Shown here: one piece after another, positions 1 through 7,331 of the stretch
How positions within the stretch are numbered: the first letter of the stretch is position 1
Layout of the letters: every line of letters begins with the position of its first letter
Source: Bacteroides sp. CAG:545
Lineage (GTDB): Bacteria; Bacteroidota; Bacteroidia; Bacteroidales; UBA932
Assembly: GCA_000432515.1 (NCBI GenBank)
Contig: HF995995.1
Location: 37,593-48,095 of the forward strand
Reading direction: 5' to 3'
DNA length: 10,503 nt
The notes under the pieces: model-generated
Seen by the model: only the letters and a program-made list of their open reading frames with translations
Databases searched by the model: none
What the model was told of the DNA's origin: nothing
Made by a program: the position numbers and the translations under genes

Positions 1-1047
1 TTTTTCCCAAGTCCAAGTGAGTTCTTTGAAATTCGTCGTCAGGTTCCGCAGACCGTCAATGTCAATGACAGGGCCGTCAGGAAGCTCTGCCTCTGAGTTG
101 ACCTTCACTATCTTGCCGTCAGCGGCGAGCGCGAAGCAAGGATAGGCCAATGTCCTTGAGTCAAGGTTGAAGATGACGGAGTTCTTGCCTTTCTCCGCAT
201 TCATGAAGTATGCTCTTGTAGAGTAGAGGCCGTCAGAGACTTTTGTCATCTGGATGGCATTGTCTATCGTCAGTTTCGCTGCGGATGGGCCGTACATATA
301 GTAGTAGTCGTCTGCCGCAAGCTGAGTTACAGGGATGTCCAATGTCGCTGTACTTGTCTGTGGAGTTCCTACGGTAATGTGGAACACAGCCTTTCTCGTG
401 TTCTTCTTGTCGGTCCATTTGGTGGCGGAGAGCTTCACGGAACCGCTCGCGTCGGCAGTCCATGTAAGCCACTGGTCTCCGGTACCTTCGTAGTCGGCAG
501 AGAAAGAATAGACATCGCCCATGTTGGTCGTGTATTTTATTTCCTGCTCTCCGCCTGCTGCCACGAACTCGATATCCTTCACCTCAGATGAGACCTCAGC
601 GTCTGCTTTGTCTCCAAGCTGAGTGAAATCGAATTTCTGCTCAGTGCCGTCCGATGCTATAATGACGAGAGTGAAGGAACGCTTGTACTCAGGATTGGCC
701 TTGACTTTCAGTTCAATGCCTTTTTCATTGACAGTCCTCGAATCTCCTTCATATGTGCCGATGAACTCGGTCTGTATGTCTGTCTTTGCCACCTCTGCAT
801 AGGCGACGGAATTCTCGAATTTGCAGTCCCAGGCCAGGTCATTGACCTTGCTGCCCTGGAAAACTGTGACGACAGCGGTGAAACTATCCTCACCTTCACT
901 GGTCTTGCCGTCCGAGTTGAATGTGACAGGAGACTTGGAAAGGGTGATTCTGGTTCCCGAATTTATATCTGACGGGTCCACTTCAGTCTCGCATCCGGCG
1001 AAAATTACCGGAATGAGTGCAAGCAGTCCCAATTTTTTCATTTTCAT
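1..1047 (-). CDS. Surface lipoprotein with BACON-like domains, SusE/F position (3' end missing)
   Basis: An open frame runs without a stop from ATG at 1047 to the left edge, giving 349 residues with the C-terminus missing. The N-terminus is a lipoprotein signal peptide: basic MKMKK, a short hydrophobic stretch, then a lipobox ending in Cys19 (VIFAGC). Acidic residues after the Cys (ETEVD) fit export to the cell surface in this phylum. Residues about 33-144 and 155-244 are two beta-rich repeats. The second has the look of a BACON domain: a W-L-T-W core near 193-196, a basic-rich turn, and a closing I-P-V-T-Q-L. A third, different domain starts near 247 (DDYYYMYG) and resembles the sugar-binding repeats of SusE/SusF-like proteins, but weakly. 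It is the last visible gene of the fecR-susC-susD operon, 19 nt after susD. The likely role is glycan binding on the outer membrane. The lipoprotein call is firm; the function is inferred from position and fold. Confidence 0.85.
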   Translation of the reverse strand, partial: MKMKKLGLLALIPVIFAGCETEVDPSDINSGTRITLSKSPVTFNSDGKTSEGEDSFTAVVTVFQGSKVNDLAWDCKFENSVAYAEVAKTDIQTEFIGTYEGDSRTVNEKGIELKVKANPEYKRSFTLVIIASDGTEQKFDFTQLGDKADAEVSSEVKDIEFVAAGGEQEIKYTTNMGDVYSFSADYEGTGDQWLTWTADASGSVKLSATKWTDKKNTRKAVFHITVGTPQTSTATLDIPVTQLAADDYYYMYGPSAAKLTIDNAIQMTKVSDGLYSTRAYFMNAEKGKNSVIFNLDSRTLAYPCFALAADGKIVKVNSEAELPDGPVIDIDGLRNLTTNFKELTWTWEK

Positions 1048-1066
1048 GATGCTTAGTGTTTTATGG

Positions 1067-2554
1067 TTAATTCCAGCCCTCAGTCTGGGTCAGTTTGTGG
1101 TTCTTGTTGCGTGCTGAAGCAGTGATAGGCCAGAGCAGGATGTTCTTGTTGGTCTGCTGCATTGCCTTCAGTTCAGGATTGTAGTCCCAGATCTTGTCCA
1201 ATCTGATGAGTGCCCACCAGATTACACCTTCTGCAGGGAACTCGAGGAAATATTCATTGACAAGAGCCGAGAGGACAGCGTCCCTGTTCGCTTCAGTATA
1301 GAAGTTGTCCTTGCCGTAGGCCCTTTTTGCGATCAGGTTGAGCGACTTGAGCGCACCTGCATAGTCCTTCTTGTAGTATTTCAGCTCAGCGTCCATCATT
1401 ACCGCGAGTGCATATCTGTAGTAAAGCAGGTCGCAGTCGAGAACTACAGGCTGTTTGCTCATGTCACCGAGGAATTTGTTCGGCCATGAGATGGTCTGTC
1501 CTGAAGCACCGTATTCGCCTATCCCGAGATTGCAGTCCACTCTTCTGTCCCCATTGTCGTTCTTGCTCTTTTCGAGTATGTCAATGAACTGCTGGGAGTA
1601 GCTCCACCACTGGGTGGATGAAATCGGAACCGGAGCGTTCTGGTATTTGGAACTGATAAGGTTGCCCGGATGGTAGAAGTAGATGTAATATCCTCCCTTC
1701 AGGTTTTCCTGCTGGTCATTGCGCAGGGCGAATACGACTTCCTTGTTTACCTTGTTGGTGCGGCTGAAAATGTCGGAATAGTTGTCCAGAAGATTGGCCG
1801 ATGAAATTCCGATGGCGTCCAGCGCCTCCTGTGCGAGGTTCAGATATGAATCCCCGCCTTCCTGAGTGGAATACATCCAGAGGGCATATTCGGCCTTGAG
1901 CATGTTCACGGCGTCGGCTGTAGCGAAATACTTGTTGGTTCCGACAGCAGGGCCGCTTGCCAGTGCCGTCTCGATGTCCTTGCCGATCTGCTCATAGACC
2001 TTGGCCTTAGGCGCTCTTTCAGGATAGGTCTCTGGCTGGGTCGTGGACTCTATCGGTACGAGGTTGAGTGGAACGTCTCCCCAGAGCCTTACAGCCCAGA
2101 AATAGCAGTATGCGCGTGCGAATGCAGCCTGACCGATTGCGAAAGCGCGTTCGCTGTCAGTCATTTCCACTTTCGGAGCGTATTTGAGGACGGCATTGGC
2201 CTGGTCGATGGTCGTGTAGAGTTTTGACCAGCCGGCTGAAGAGGTGGACGAACTCATCGTGCTGGTGCGCACGGATATCATATTGTTGTTCTGTACCCTG
2301 GACTCGAGGCTAGGTCCCCACATGAAATCTCCTACGCGGGCCTCTCCCCAGTAGAAGACATTGATTTCATCCTGGACGAAATTCGCTCTCATCCTTTCAT
2401 ATATGCCGTGGGTGGACTGGATGATATCGGTGGAATTCTTCCACATATTGCTTGCGGACAGCTTGTTGTCCTGGACAATGTCCAGATCTCCGTTGCAGGA
2501 TACTGCTGCGAAAGCTGTCAGAAGAAATATCTTGTATATGTTGATATGTTTCAT
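1067..2554 (-). CDS. SusD/RagB-family nutrient-binding outer-membrane lipoprotein
   Basis: This 495-residue protein has a lipoprotein signal peptide with a lipobox ending at Cys20 (AFAAVSC). The mature N-terminus (NGDLDI...) leads into a SusD-type N-terminal helical region (NMWKNSTDIIQSTHGIYERM, about 37-56). The tetratricopeptide-like helices follow (AFARAYCYFWAVRLWGDVPL, about 145-164, is a typical SusD signature). The C-terminal RagB/SusD part ends in the family-typical stretch LLWPITASARNKN. Length is normal for the family. SusD proteins sit as a lid on the SusC barrel and capture the substrate before import. The start lies 2 nt after the susC stop, so the pair is almost certainly co-translated. 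The specific ligand cannot be read from sequence, since SusD binding sites diverge strongly between substrates. Confidence 0.95.
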   Translation of the reverse strand: MKHINIYKIFLLTAFAAVSCNGDLDIVQDNKLSASNMWKNSTDIIQSTHGIYERMRANFVQDEINVFYWGEARVGDFMWGPSLESRVQNNNMISVRTSTMSSSTSSAGWSKLYTTIDQANAVLKYAPKVEMTDSERAFAIGQAAFARAYCYFWAVRLWGDVPLNLVPIESTTQPETYPERAPKAKVYEQIGKDIETALASGPAVGTNKYFATADAVNMLKAEYALWMYSTQEGGDSYLNLAQEALDAIGISSANLLDNYSDIFSRTNKVNKEVVFALRNDQQENLKGGYYIYFYHPGNLISSKYQNAPVPISSTQWWSYSQQFIDILEKSKNDNGDRRVDCNLGIGEYGASGQTISWPNKFLGDMSKQPVVLDCDLLYYRYALAVMMDAELKYYKKDYAGALKSLNLIAKRAYGKDNFYTEANRDAVLSALVNEYFLEFPAEGVIWWALIRLDKIWDYNPELKAMQQTNKNILLWPITASARNKNHKLTQTEGWN

Positions 2555-2556
2555 AC

Positions 2557-5500
2557 TTAGAATGTTATTTTGACATTGAACAGAATCTTGCGTGCGGCAG
2601 GCGCGATGCTTGAGTTTGCGCTGGCTCCGGTAGATACGGCAGAGTACATTGAGTCGGAAGAATCTGTGCCCATACCGGTTTCAGGGCTGATGGAGCCGCT
2701 GACACCTGTCCAGTAGCACAGCGTGTTGCCCGTCACACCGATTGTGAGTTTCTTCACCCAGATGTTCTTCAGCCATTTCTCCGGCAGGTCGTAGTAGAGA
2801 GATACGTCTCTGAGACAGAGATAGTCGGCTTTTTCGACATTGAAATCAGAAGCTCTTGAGAAGTTCCTGTTTCCGTAGTCGGCGTCGTTCGGGAAGAAAC
2901 GTGCGTATTTAGCGTTCTTGTCTCCCGGATAGCGCCAGCAGTCATAGACCATCTTGTCCACATTGGAGTTGCTGTTTCCGAGTGTGTTCTGCACGAAGCG
3001 TGACTTCATGTAGTTGTAGATGGAATGTCCGAGCGCATAGTCCACGTAAACGGAGAGTGTCAGGTTCTTGTATCTGAATGTGTTGTTGAGACCTCCTGTG
3101 GAGTGCGGCATGATGTTTCCGAGTTCGTACATGTCCTCGGCGTCGATCTGCTCGCGTCCGTCAGCGGTCTTCTTGGACCCCGGACGGTTGCACCACTCAT
3201 AGTCGCCGGCGTCTTTTCTTCCGGTTATGGACTTGCCGTCAGAGCGGCGGTATCCATGCGACTGGGTGTCATAGAGTGCACCTGCAGCCTCGGCATCTGT
3301 CTGGAGAATGCGAGAAATCTTGTAGCCCCAGATTCTTCCGAGAGACTCTCCTACAGCAGTTCCGCCGAAACGTTCGCCGCTCTCGCTCATGGTGTAGCCG
3401 CCGATTCTCCATGCGTCCTTGCCGTTGATGTCAGTGTATTTGTACTCGTCAGGGAGCGACAGCACCTTGTTCTTGTTGAATGAATAGGTGAAGTCAGTAC
3501 TCCACTCGAAATTCTTCTTGCGGATGTTCACGGAACTGATTTCGATTTCAGCACCATAGAATCTTGCGCTTCCGACATTGGCCTTCACCGAACCTAATGA
3601 ACCGGTATCCGGCAGGGTGATGCTGAAGAGCATGTTGTCGGTAGTCTTGTTGTAGTAGTCCATGACAATGCGGAGGCGGTCATTGAAGAAGCCGAGGTCG
3701 AAACCGAGGTCGAGCTGTGTGGTGGTCTCCCATTTCATGCCGGAATTCTGCATTGCGGAAGGCAGAAGCGTGGACTGGCCTGCGTACATGCTGGTAGCGA
3801 ATGCTCCGTAGGTGTCGTAGAGCCCGATTCCGTTGTTTCCGGTCTGACCGTATGATGCGCGGAACTTGAAGGTGTTCATCTTGCTCTTCTCAGCGTTCCA
3901 GAACGGCTCCTCTGAAATAACCCAGGCTGCGGACGCTGCAGGGAAATATCCCCATCTGTTGCCCTCAGCGAATTTGGATGAACCGTCGGCTCTGAGCGTT
4001 GCGGAAACGATGTACCTGTCGTCGTAGTTGTAGTTTACTCTGCCGAAATATGAAATCAGGGCCTGAGTCTGGTCTTTGTTGGAAGCGGTGAAGTTTGTAC
4101 CTGAATCGATGATAGGAACTTTGTCGGAAACGGAACCTGTGGCGCCTGCTGTAACATACCAGTATCTCCATTTCATATAGTCATAACCTGCGGTAGCATC
4201 GAGTTTGTGCTTGCCGCCGAAAGTCTTTTTATAGTTCAGGTATGCCGTGAACGAATCTTTTGTGGTCTGTGTACGAGTTTCTGTAGTAGATCTTGTAGTA
4301 GAGATATAGTTAGGTGTTTCTCCGACCTGTCCTTTTGCATAGTAGCTTCCGCGGTAGTTGTCATCGAAGATGGCGTACTGCGCCGTAGCCTTGAGACCGT
4401 CAATGATGGTCCACTCCAGTTTGAAATTGCCGCCGAAACGGTTCTGTGCCATCTCCCTGTCGTAGAATGCCTCGTAGAACGAAGCCGACTGCTGGTTCTT
4501 GTTGGTGCCGCCGGTAGCCCATCTGCCGTCATCATAGAACTCCCTGTTGGTAGGGCTCATCATAAGTCCACGTCCTATGGCATTGAAATAGTTGCCGGTA
4601 AGAGGGTTCTTGATGGACCTGGAGAAGTCGAATGTGGTGGAAGCGACCAGCCCCTTGGTGATGTTGAACGAGGTGTTGCCGTGCATCGTGAACAGTTTGT
4701 ATCCGCTCATCGCCACCATGCCGTCGTCCTGAAGGTAGCTGACGGAGGCTGCGTATTTCACGTTCTTGCTTCCGCCGTTCACACCGATATACTCCTTGTG
4801 CCACAGAGCATTGGAGAACCATTTGCTCTGCCAGTCGGTATCAGTGAAAGTCAGTACCTTGGTAGGCTCCACCGGGTCGTACATCCACTGCCAGCCGTCT
4901 TTCACGAGTTCATTCTTGTCAAGGTATCTGGTCGTGAAGATGTCCGTGTCCTTGTTTCCGGTTCCTGCGGCATTGGCACCGTTGAGGATTACTGAGCCGT
5001 TAGGCCCCTGTGCAATGGCGGGACGGACAAATGAAAGGAACTCCCTGGCATTCATCAGATCCCATTTGCGTGACGGCGATGACCAGCCGACCTGTGCGTC
5101 GAAAGTGATGCGCGGTCTTTCCCAGCTGTTGCCTTTCTTGGTGGTCACGAGAATCACACCGTTGGATGCGCGGGCTCCGTAGATACCTGCTGAAGCGGCA
5201 TCTTTCAGGACTTCGATAGACTCGATATCGTTAGGGTTGAGGTCATCCATGTCTCTTGTCACGCCATCTACGATGACTACCGGGTCATTGCTCAATGAAA
5301 TGGAAGATCCGCCTCGAATGAGGAATCTCGGAGCGTTTCCGGCGATGGTGTTGTTGGTGGCGACACGGAGACCGGTCACCTTGCCCTTGAGAGCGTCTCC
5401 GATATTGGAAACTGGAGCAGCATAGAGCTTGTTGCCGTCCACTTTGGAGATGGATGTGGTAAGTGATTTCCTCGACTGTGTGCCGTAACCTACCACTACC

Positions 5501-6111
5501 ACGTCATCCAGGATGTTGGCATCCTCTGATATGCTCACATTGATCTGTGACCTGTTGAGGACTTTTTCTTCCTGGTCCTTGTAGCCGATGAAGGAATAGA
5601 CAAGCACGGCGTCCGGTGTCGTCTCAAGCGTGTAATTTCCGTTGAGGTCGGTAGTTACGCCTTTTGACGTGCCTTTGACCAGGACACCGGCTCCGATGAG
5701 CGGCTCGCCTGACCTGTCGGTCACTTTTCCGGAAACCGTAATGTTCCCGGTCTTGGAAACCTGCTGGCGGTCAGCGGTGATTACCACGGTGCTGCTCATA
5801 AGTTTGTACTTGAAGCCGGTCACCTGCTTCCCGAACACGTCATCCAGGATGGAGGTGAGCGAAGCGCCTTTTACATCAATGTTTATGTCTCCCATCGGCT
5901 TCTGTGCAAGTCCAGCCTCATAGGAGAACAAAACGCCCGTCTTCTGCGTAAACGCCTCAGTGAATGTCTTGACTGTGGCAGACTTTACGGAAAGACTCAA
6001 ATCATAATTGCCGGTATTGGCCTGCTGCGCTTCCGCTTTCTGGAATAATCCGGTAAGCAGAGAAACAGCAATGGCGAAAACACCGAGTTTTCGATAGATT
6101 GAATGTCTCAT
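2557..6111 (-). CDS. SusC/RagA-family TonB-dependent transporter with N-terminal STN signalling domain
   Basis: This is a complete 1184-residue outer-membrane transporter. The signal peptide ends at AEA, about residue 28. An STN (secretin/TonB short N-terminal) domain follows at about 37-115. Next is a carboxypeptidase-D regulatory-like beta-sandwich at about 123-200 (VSGKVTDRSGEPLIGAGV). The TonB box region comes at about 202-210 (DDVVVVGYG). The plug domain follows, with RGGSS at 266, NDPVVIVDGV at 275 and the hallmark GIYGARASNGVILVTTKKG ending near 327. The rest is the 22-strand barrel type, ending in an aromatic residue (KITF), as the beta-barrel assembly signal requires. The STN domain marks it as a transducer: in FecA-type systems it contacts the periplasmic part of FecR. 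The fecR gene is directly upstream (36 nt spacer), and susD follows after 2 nt. It would import an oligosaccharide or similar ligand with SusD; the substrate is unknown. Confidence 0.97.
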   Translation of the reverse strand: MRHSIYRKLGVFAIAVSLLTGLFQKAEAQQANTGNYDLSLSVKSATVKTFTEAFTQKTGVLFSYEAGLAQKPMGDINIDVKGASLTSILDDVFGKQVTGFKYKLMSSTVVITADRQQVSKTGNITVSGKVTDRSGEPLIGAGVLVKGTSKGVTTDLNGNYTLETTPDAVLVYSFIGYKDQEEKVLNRSQINVSISEDANILDDVVVVGYGTQSRKSLTTSISKVDGNKLYAAPVSNIGDALKGKVTGLRVATNNTIAGNAPRFLIRGGSSISLSNDPVVIVDGVTRDMDDLNPNDIESIEVLKDAASAGIYGARASNGVILVTTKKGNSWERPRITFDAQVGWSSPSRKWDLMNAREFLSFVRPAIAQGPNGSVILNGANAAGTGNKDTDIFTTRYLDKNELVKDGWQWMYDPVEPTKVLTFTDTDWQSKWFSNALWHKEYIGVNGGSKNVKYAASVSYLQDDGMVAMSGYKLFTMHGNTSFNITKGLVASTTFDFSRSIKNPLTGNYFNAIGRGLMMSPTNREFYDDGRWATGGTNKNQQSASFYEAFYDREMAQNRFGGNFKLEWTIIDGLKATAQYAIFDDNYRGSYYAKGQVGETPNYISTTRSTTETRTQTTKDSFTAYLNYKKTFGGKHKLDATAGYDYMKWRYWYVTAGATGSVSDKVPIIDSGTNFTASNKDQTQALISYFGRVNYNYDDRYIVSATLRADGSSKFAEGNRWGYFPAASAAWVISEEPFWNAEKSKMNTFKFRASYGQTGNNGIGLYDTYGAFATSMYAGQSTLLPSAMQNSGMKWETTTQLDLGFDLGFFNDRLRIVMDYYNKTTDNMLFSITLPDTGSLGSVKANVGSARFYGAEIEISSVNIRKKNFEWSTDFTYSFNKNKVLSLPDEYKYTDINGKDAWRIGGYTMSESGERFGGTAVGESLGRIWGYKISRILQTDAEAAGALYDTQSHGYRRSDGKSITGRKDAGDYEWCNRPGSKKTADGREQIDAEDMYELGNIMPHSTGGLNNTFRYKNLTLSVYVDYALGHSIYNYMKSRFVQNTLGNSNSNVDKMVYDCWRYPGDKNAKYARFFPNDADYGNRNFSRASDFNVEKADYLCLRDVSLYYDLPEKWLKNIWVKKLTIGVTGNTLCYWTGVSGSISPETGMGTDSSDSMYSAVSTGASANSSIAPAARKILFNVKITF

Positions 6112-6112
6112 A

Positions 6113-6126
6113 TAGTGTTAGTGTTA
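6113..6126 (-). promoter_or_regulatory. Translation-leader motif upstream of susC
   Basis: The minus strand reads TAACACTAACACTA just before the susC ATG: a 6-nt unit in tandem, containing the 8-mer AACACTAA (6125-6118) 6 nt from the start codon. The same 8-mer lies 5 nt before the downstream lipoprotein start (1060-1053). No purine-rich Shine-Dalgarno sequence is seen at either site, as is usual in Bacteroidota. The motif may help ribosome loading, or simply reflect A-rich leaders. Confidence 0.3.
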
Positions 6127-6147
6127 ACGTTACTTGTTTTTTCTACT

Positions 6148-7173
6148 TTACTGAAGTGATTTCTGTGCGTCTCTCAGGGAAGTTCCCGTAAGTTCCGATA
6201 CGATTTCCAATACGGACTGTAGTGAATCGGTACGCTTGTAATTGAGATTGTATCTCCTGGTGGTATCCGAGTCCGCAGGTACGCTCATGTTCACGCCGTA
6301 CATGCTGTTTATATGTGCAGCGATGTCCCCGATAGTCGCTCCTGACAATGTTATCTTGTTGTAATGCTGTATTACATAAGGAGTTGCGTTGATACTCTCC
6401 ACTGAGATGTCGCCGGAAGCATTGTCATACTCGGCTTTCTGGTCCGGAGACAGTCTTACCAGACTTACACCCTCAGGAGTCTGAAGTCTGACAGAACCGC
6501 GTTCCAGAATCACCGATACTTTTCCGGTCTCCTTGTCAGCATTTACGCAGAATGCCGTTCCCAAAACGCGGATGGCCAGGTTTCCGGTATTCACCACAAA
6601 TGCCCTTGCCGTGTCATGGTGCACATCGAAATATGCCTCTCCATCCAGATTCACAGTGCGTTCCTGTCCCTTTTCAGAAACATTGTACTCTATCCTGGAA
6701 TTTCTTCCAAGCCACACCTTGCTGCTGTCCTCCAGCATTATCGCGGATATGTCCTTGCCCGTGTTCGTGCAGGCGGTAAAAGTGCGTTCCGCCACCTTTA
6801 CATTCCTGTCATTGACAATGCTGATGCAGGCAAATGCCGCGACAGCAGCTGCCGCCGAGAAAAGTGAGATCCTTTTCGTCCAGGTCAATGTCTTTTTCCG
6901 TCTGTCTTCCGCATTGGTCCTGACGCCCTTTCCCTCCTCGGCCTCGTCAGCGTCTATCCTTGTATCAAGCCTGGCCATAAATGACTCGTATTCAGCCTTG
7001 TCCATCTTCCTCCTGGAAGCTGACATCATCGCTGACACGGAAGCGAACAGTTCCCTGTTTTCCTGACTCTGCTCAAGCCAAGACAGCAGCGCTTCCTTCT
7101 CTTCCGCATTGATTTCGTGGGCTAAGTATTTGAAAATCAATCTTGAGTAATCGTTGTCGGTCATATTTTGCAT
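6148..7173 (-). CDS. FecR-family anti-sigma factor
   Basis: This 341-residue inner-membrane protein has three parts. Residues 1 to about 98 are a charged cytoplasmic segment with an anti-sigma-like helical start (FKYLAHEINAEEKEALLSWL). One transmembrane helix follows at about 102-120. The periplasmic part has a FecR domain at about 126-235 (LDGEAYFDV at 166-174, VLGTAFCVNAD near 193-203) and a C-terminal DUF4974-type domain at about 263-335 (ITLSGATIGDIAAHINSMYGV; VLEIVSELTGTSL). The cytoplasmic part would hold the ECF sigma factor encoded divergently at 7332-7946. The periplasmic part would receive the signal from the STN domain of the downstream SusC-like transporter. The start at 7173 was chosen as the first in-frame ATG; a second ATG three codons later (7164) is equally possible. 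No Shine-Dalgarno sequence decides between them. It heads the operon with susC, susD and the lipoprotein. Confidence 0.93.
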   Translation of the reverse strand: MQNMTDNDYSRLIFKYLAHEINAEEKEALLSWLEQSQENRELFASVSAMMSASRRKMDKAEYESFMARLDTRIDADEAEEGKGVRTNAEDRRKKTLTWTKRISLFSAAAAVAAFACISIVNDRNVKVAERTFTACTNTGKDISAIMLEDSSKVWLGRNSRIEYNVSEKGQERTVNLDGEAYFDVHHDTARAFVVNTGNLAIRVLGTAFCVNADKETGKVSVILERGSVRLQTPEGVSLVRLSPDQKAEYDNASGDISVESINATPYVIQHYNKITLSGATIGDIAAHINSMYGVNMSVPADSDTTRRYNLNYKRTDSLQSVLEIVSELTGTSLRDAQKSLQ

Positions 7174-7186
7174 AATATATGGTTAA

Positions 7187-7204
7187 GGAGTCTTTCCCGA
7201 CTCC
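7187..7204 (-). promoter_or_regulatory. Short dyad in the fecR leader
   Basis: A perfect 6-bp dyad, GGAGTC and GACTCC separated by 6 nt, lies 13 nt upstream of the fecR start codon. In the transcript it would form a small hairpin (loop GGGAAA on the minus strand) near the ribosome entry region. As DNA it could be an operator half-site pair. It is too short to be a terminator and has no U-tract after it. The function is unknown. Confidence 0.35.
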
Positions 7205-7218
7205 CCGTATATATGACA

Positions 7219-7301
7219 AACTTCTCCGAAAAAACGCCTACTCTGTTTTTCATTTATTTTTTCTGCTGTCGTGATTATTGTATAATTTTGTCGGAGAAGT
7301 T
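7219..7301. repeat. Perfect 11-bp inverted repeat in the divergent sigma/anti-sigma promoter region
   Basis: The left arm AACTTCTCCGA (7219-7229) and the right arm TCGGAGAAGTT (7291-7301) are exact reverse complements, 61 bp apart. Read in the direction of each gene, both copies are TCGGAGAAGTT preceded by a run of T (TTTT-N-TCGGAGAAGTT). The same box therefore sits ahead of the sigma gene (30 nt before its ATG) and ahead of fecR (45 nt before its ATG). The right copy directly follows the -7 box of the sigma promoter. This looks like a regulator site or a shared promoter/leader element serving both directions. The repeat is certain; its role is inferred. Confidence 0.65.
7260..7290 (+). promoter_or_regulatory. 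Candidate housekeeping promoter of the ECF sigma gene (-33/-7)
   Basis: The sequence TAATTTTG at 7283-7290 is an exact match to the Bacteroidota -7 box TAnnTTTG. Nineteen bases upstream, at 7260-7263, is TTTC, a three-out-of-four match to the -33 box TTTG. Transcription would start near 7297, leaving a leader of about 35 nt before the ATG at 7332. This supports the downstream start for the sigma factor. The -33 match is weak, so the call rests mostly on the -7 box and its location. Confidence 0.5.
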
Positions 7302-7331
7302 GCCGTCCGTAGCTTCGGCGACTTTCCGGAA

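Noticed and set aside
233..472. 79-residue minus-strand frame near the left edge
   Set aside because: It overlaps the lipoprotein gene on the same strand in another frame. The lipoprotein frame has a signal peptide, lipobox and beta-domain pattern and is open for 349 codons.
3025..3483. 152-residue plus-strand frame opposite the transporter barrel
   Set aside because: It is antisense to the SusC-like gene; composition and lack of motifs point to a shadow.
4207..4995. 262-residue open frame on the plus strand inside the transporter gene
   Set aside because: It is wholly antisense to the SusC-like gene. Its translation is low in recognisable motifs and rich in V, S and R, as expected from the complement of a coding frame. 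No separate promoter or family is seen.
6533..7066. 177-residue plus-strand frame opposite fecR
   Set aside because: It is antisense to a well-supported FecR-family gene. The translation has no domain signature and fits a shadow frame.
7278..7331. Extended N-terminus of the sigma factor from the upstream ATG at 7278
   Set aside because: It would place the start codon upstream of the predicted transcription start and add 18 residues without similarity to ECF sigma factors. The ATG at 7332 fits better.
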